A stretch of 14,873 nt of DNA from the NCBI GenBank assembly GCA_031267635.1, contig JAIRYX010000410.1, forward strand, positions 1 through 14,873, read 5' to 3'. A program made the position numbers and the translations under genes. The stretch's first letter is position 1. Each line of letters begins with the position of its first letter. Shown piece by piece: positions 13,919 through 14,873 of this stretch. The DNA is from Planctomycetaceae bacterium. Its GTDB lineage: Bacteria; Planctomycetota; Planctomycetia; Pirellulales; Thermoguttaceae. The notes beneath the pieces are model-generated. The model worked only from the letters and a program-made list of their open reading frames with translations, was not told where the DNA came from and made no database searches.

Positions 13919-14873
13919 TTATTGGCTATCTGCCTGACCCTCTATTTGATTTTCGGGTTCCGCTTGCGTCGATTGTTCCAATTCGCTCGACTCAACCGCT
14001 GTTTCGCTAACAACATTCGCCGGCGGTTTGCAAGCGTTTGACGTCGGTTCACATGCGGCGGCAACCGGTTCGCACGGTTTGCGGCAACGGACTTTCACCG
14101 GAACTTGATAGGTCGTCCATTTCGGAACGCTTTTCGTCACAGTGTAAGGAACTTGTTTTGCAACAACTTTGCTGTCCATAACCGTCTTTTCATAGCAGAC
14201 CGGTTTCATCACGGTGTAATTCACATCCTTCACTCGTTGTTCAGGAATCATTTTGCAAACTTGATACGTGCAGGTCTTCACTCGCTGTTCGGTAACAGTT
14301 TTGCGAACCTGATACGTGCAGGTCTTCACTCGTTGTTCTGGCACCATCTTGCAAACGGTGTAATTTTGAACGCGGGTTTCAGGAATCATTTTGCAAACCT
14401 GATACGAAACGCTCTTCGTTCGGGTTTCGGGAATCATCTTGCAAACCGTGTAATTTTGAACGCAGGTTTCGGGAACCATCTTGCAAACTTGATACGAGCA
14501 AGTTTTCACTCGCTGTTCCGGTACCATCTTGCAAACCGTATAGTTCTGAACGCGGGTTTCAGGAACCATCTTGCAAACTTGGTACGAGCAAGTTTTCACT
14601 CGCTGTTCCGGTACCATCTTGCAAACCGTATAGTTCTGAACACGGGTTTCAGGAATCATTTTGCAAACTTGATACGAACAAGTTTTCACACGTTGTTCCG
14701 GTACCATCTTGCAAACCGTATAGTTCTGAACGCGAGTTTCAGGAACCATCTTGCAAACTTGATACGAAACGCTCTTCGTTCTGGTTTCGGGAAACATCTT
14801 GCAAACGGTGTAATTGCGAACTCGGGTTTCGGGAAACATTTTGCAAACCTCAGACGATCCGCGGGTCGGGCGG
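13919..14873 (-). CDS. Cysteine-rich YTV tandem-repeat protein, 5' end outside the window
   Basis: The frame is open from the stop at 13919 to the window edge, so the ATG at 14839 is probably internal and the N-terminus, including any signal peptide, is missing. The protein consists of alternating 14- and 16-residue modules: PETRVQNYTVCKM, with a tyrosine and one cysteine, and PEQRVKTCSYQVCKM, with two cysteines. At least ten modules are visible. A degenerate region (VMKPVCYEKTV, then PYTVTKSVPKWTTYQVPV) and an acidic proline/glutamate-rich tail of about 50 residues follow. Such YTV-type repeat proteins are known from planctomycete genomes and are often predicted to be exported or cell-surface proteins; function is unproven. 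A strong terminator lies 70 bases downstream. Confidence 0.85.
   Translation of the reverse strand, partial: RPTRGSSEVCKMFPETRVRNYTVCKMFPETRTKSVSYQVCKMVPETRVQNYTVCKMVPEQRVKTCSYQVCKMIPETRVQNYTVCKMVPEQRVKTCSYQVCKMVPETRVQNYTVCKMVPEQRVKTCSYQVCKMVPETCVQNYTVCKMIPETRTKSVSYQVCKMIPETRVQNYTVCKMVPEQRVKTCTYQVRKTVTEQRVKTCTYQVCKMIPEQRVKDVNYTVMKPVCYEKTVMDSKVVAKQVPYTVTKSVPKWTTYQVPVKVRCRKPCEPVAAACEPTSNACKPPANVVSETAVESSELEQSTQAEPENQIEGQADSQ
14463..14760 (-). repeat. Near-identical 90-bp tandem coding repeats
   Basis: Each unit (starting near 14463, 14553 and 14643, with a partial fourth near 14733) encodes one 14- plus one 16-residue YTV module. Adjacent units differ at only a few bases, for example sharing TCCGGTACCATCTTGCAAAC and CCGTATAGTTCTGAACG. 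Such near-identity at the DNA level implies recent duplication or gene conversion. The repeats are in frame and have no unique spacers. Confidence 0.85.

Noticed and set aside
14463..14760. Regularly repeated 90-bp units, considered as a CRISPR array
   Set aside because: Units are contiguous with no unique spacers and encode in-frame YTV modules.

Overview
The window most likely comes from a planctomycete of moderate to low GC. The clearest marker is the partial gene at the right edge, a cysteine-rich 'YTV' repeat protein of a type I know mainly from Planctomycetes. A Hint-type protein and a TPR/glycosyltransferase/radical-SAM fusion fit the same phylum. Nearly all genes are on the minus strand, and the wide gaps between them are full of repeats.

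Layout, left to right. 1-595: a composite palindromic repeat and a solo inverted-repeat end. 596-1792 (-): a DUF3419/BtaA-like aminocarboxypropyl transferase. 1793-2596: two MITE-like elements, a decayed coding fragment, and a palindromic repeat that one MITE has split. 2597-5500 (-): a PMCA-type calcium P-type ATPase with a recognisable promoter and a 74-bp palindrome upstream. 5640-5850: another palindromic repeat. 5903-10962 (-): a tightly packed operon. Its order of transcription is a 1014-aa TPR + GT41-like + radical-SAM fusion, a membrane-anchored Hint-like protein without the usual nucleophilic cysteine, and two unrecognised AT-rich genes, the second of which appears frameshifted. 11375-12292 (-): an IscA/HesB-type Fe-S protein followed closely by a conserved unknown. 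12578-13384 (-): a NagD-like HAD phosphatase. 13389-13485: a MITE-like element that appears to supply both the promoter and the ribosome binding site of the HAD gene. 13497-13770: a palindromic repeat. 13814-13850: a strong terminator for the YTV repeat gene (13919 to the window edge, -).

Two dispersed non-coding repeat families explain most of the intergenic DNA. One is a roughly 80-115 bp element with about 23-bp terminal inverted repeats and TA flanks, as expected for a MITE mobilised by an IS630/Tc1-mariner transposase. The other is a roughly 210-270 bp palindromic element built of AAGGGC-rich arms.

The most unusual coding locus is the fusion-enzyme operon. The fusion would join a protein-binding TPR module, a nucleotide-sugar transferase and a radical-SAM enzyme in one chain. 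The Hint-like partner and the AT-rich small genes downstream resemble a polymorphic-toxin/immunity layout, but the sequence alone does not prove that role. All calls come from reading the sequence; no database search was run.
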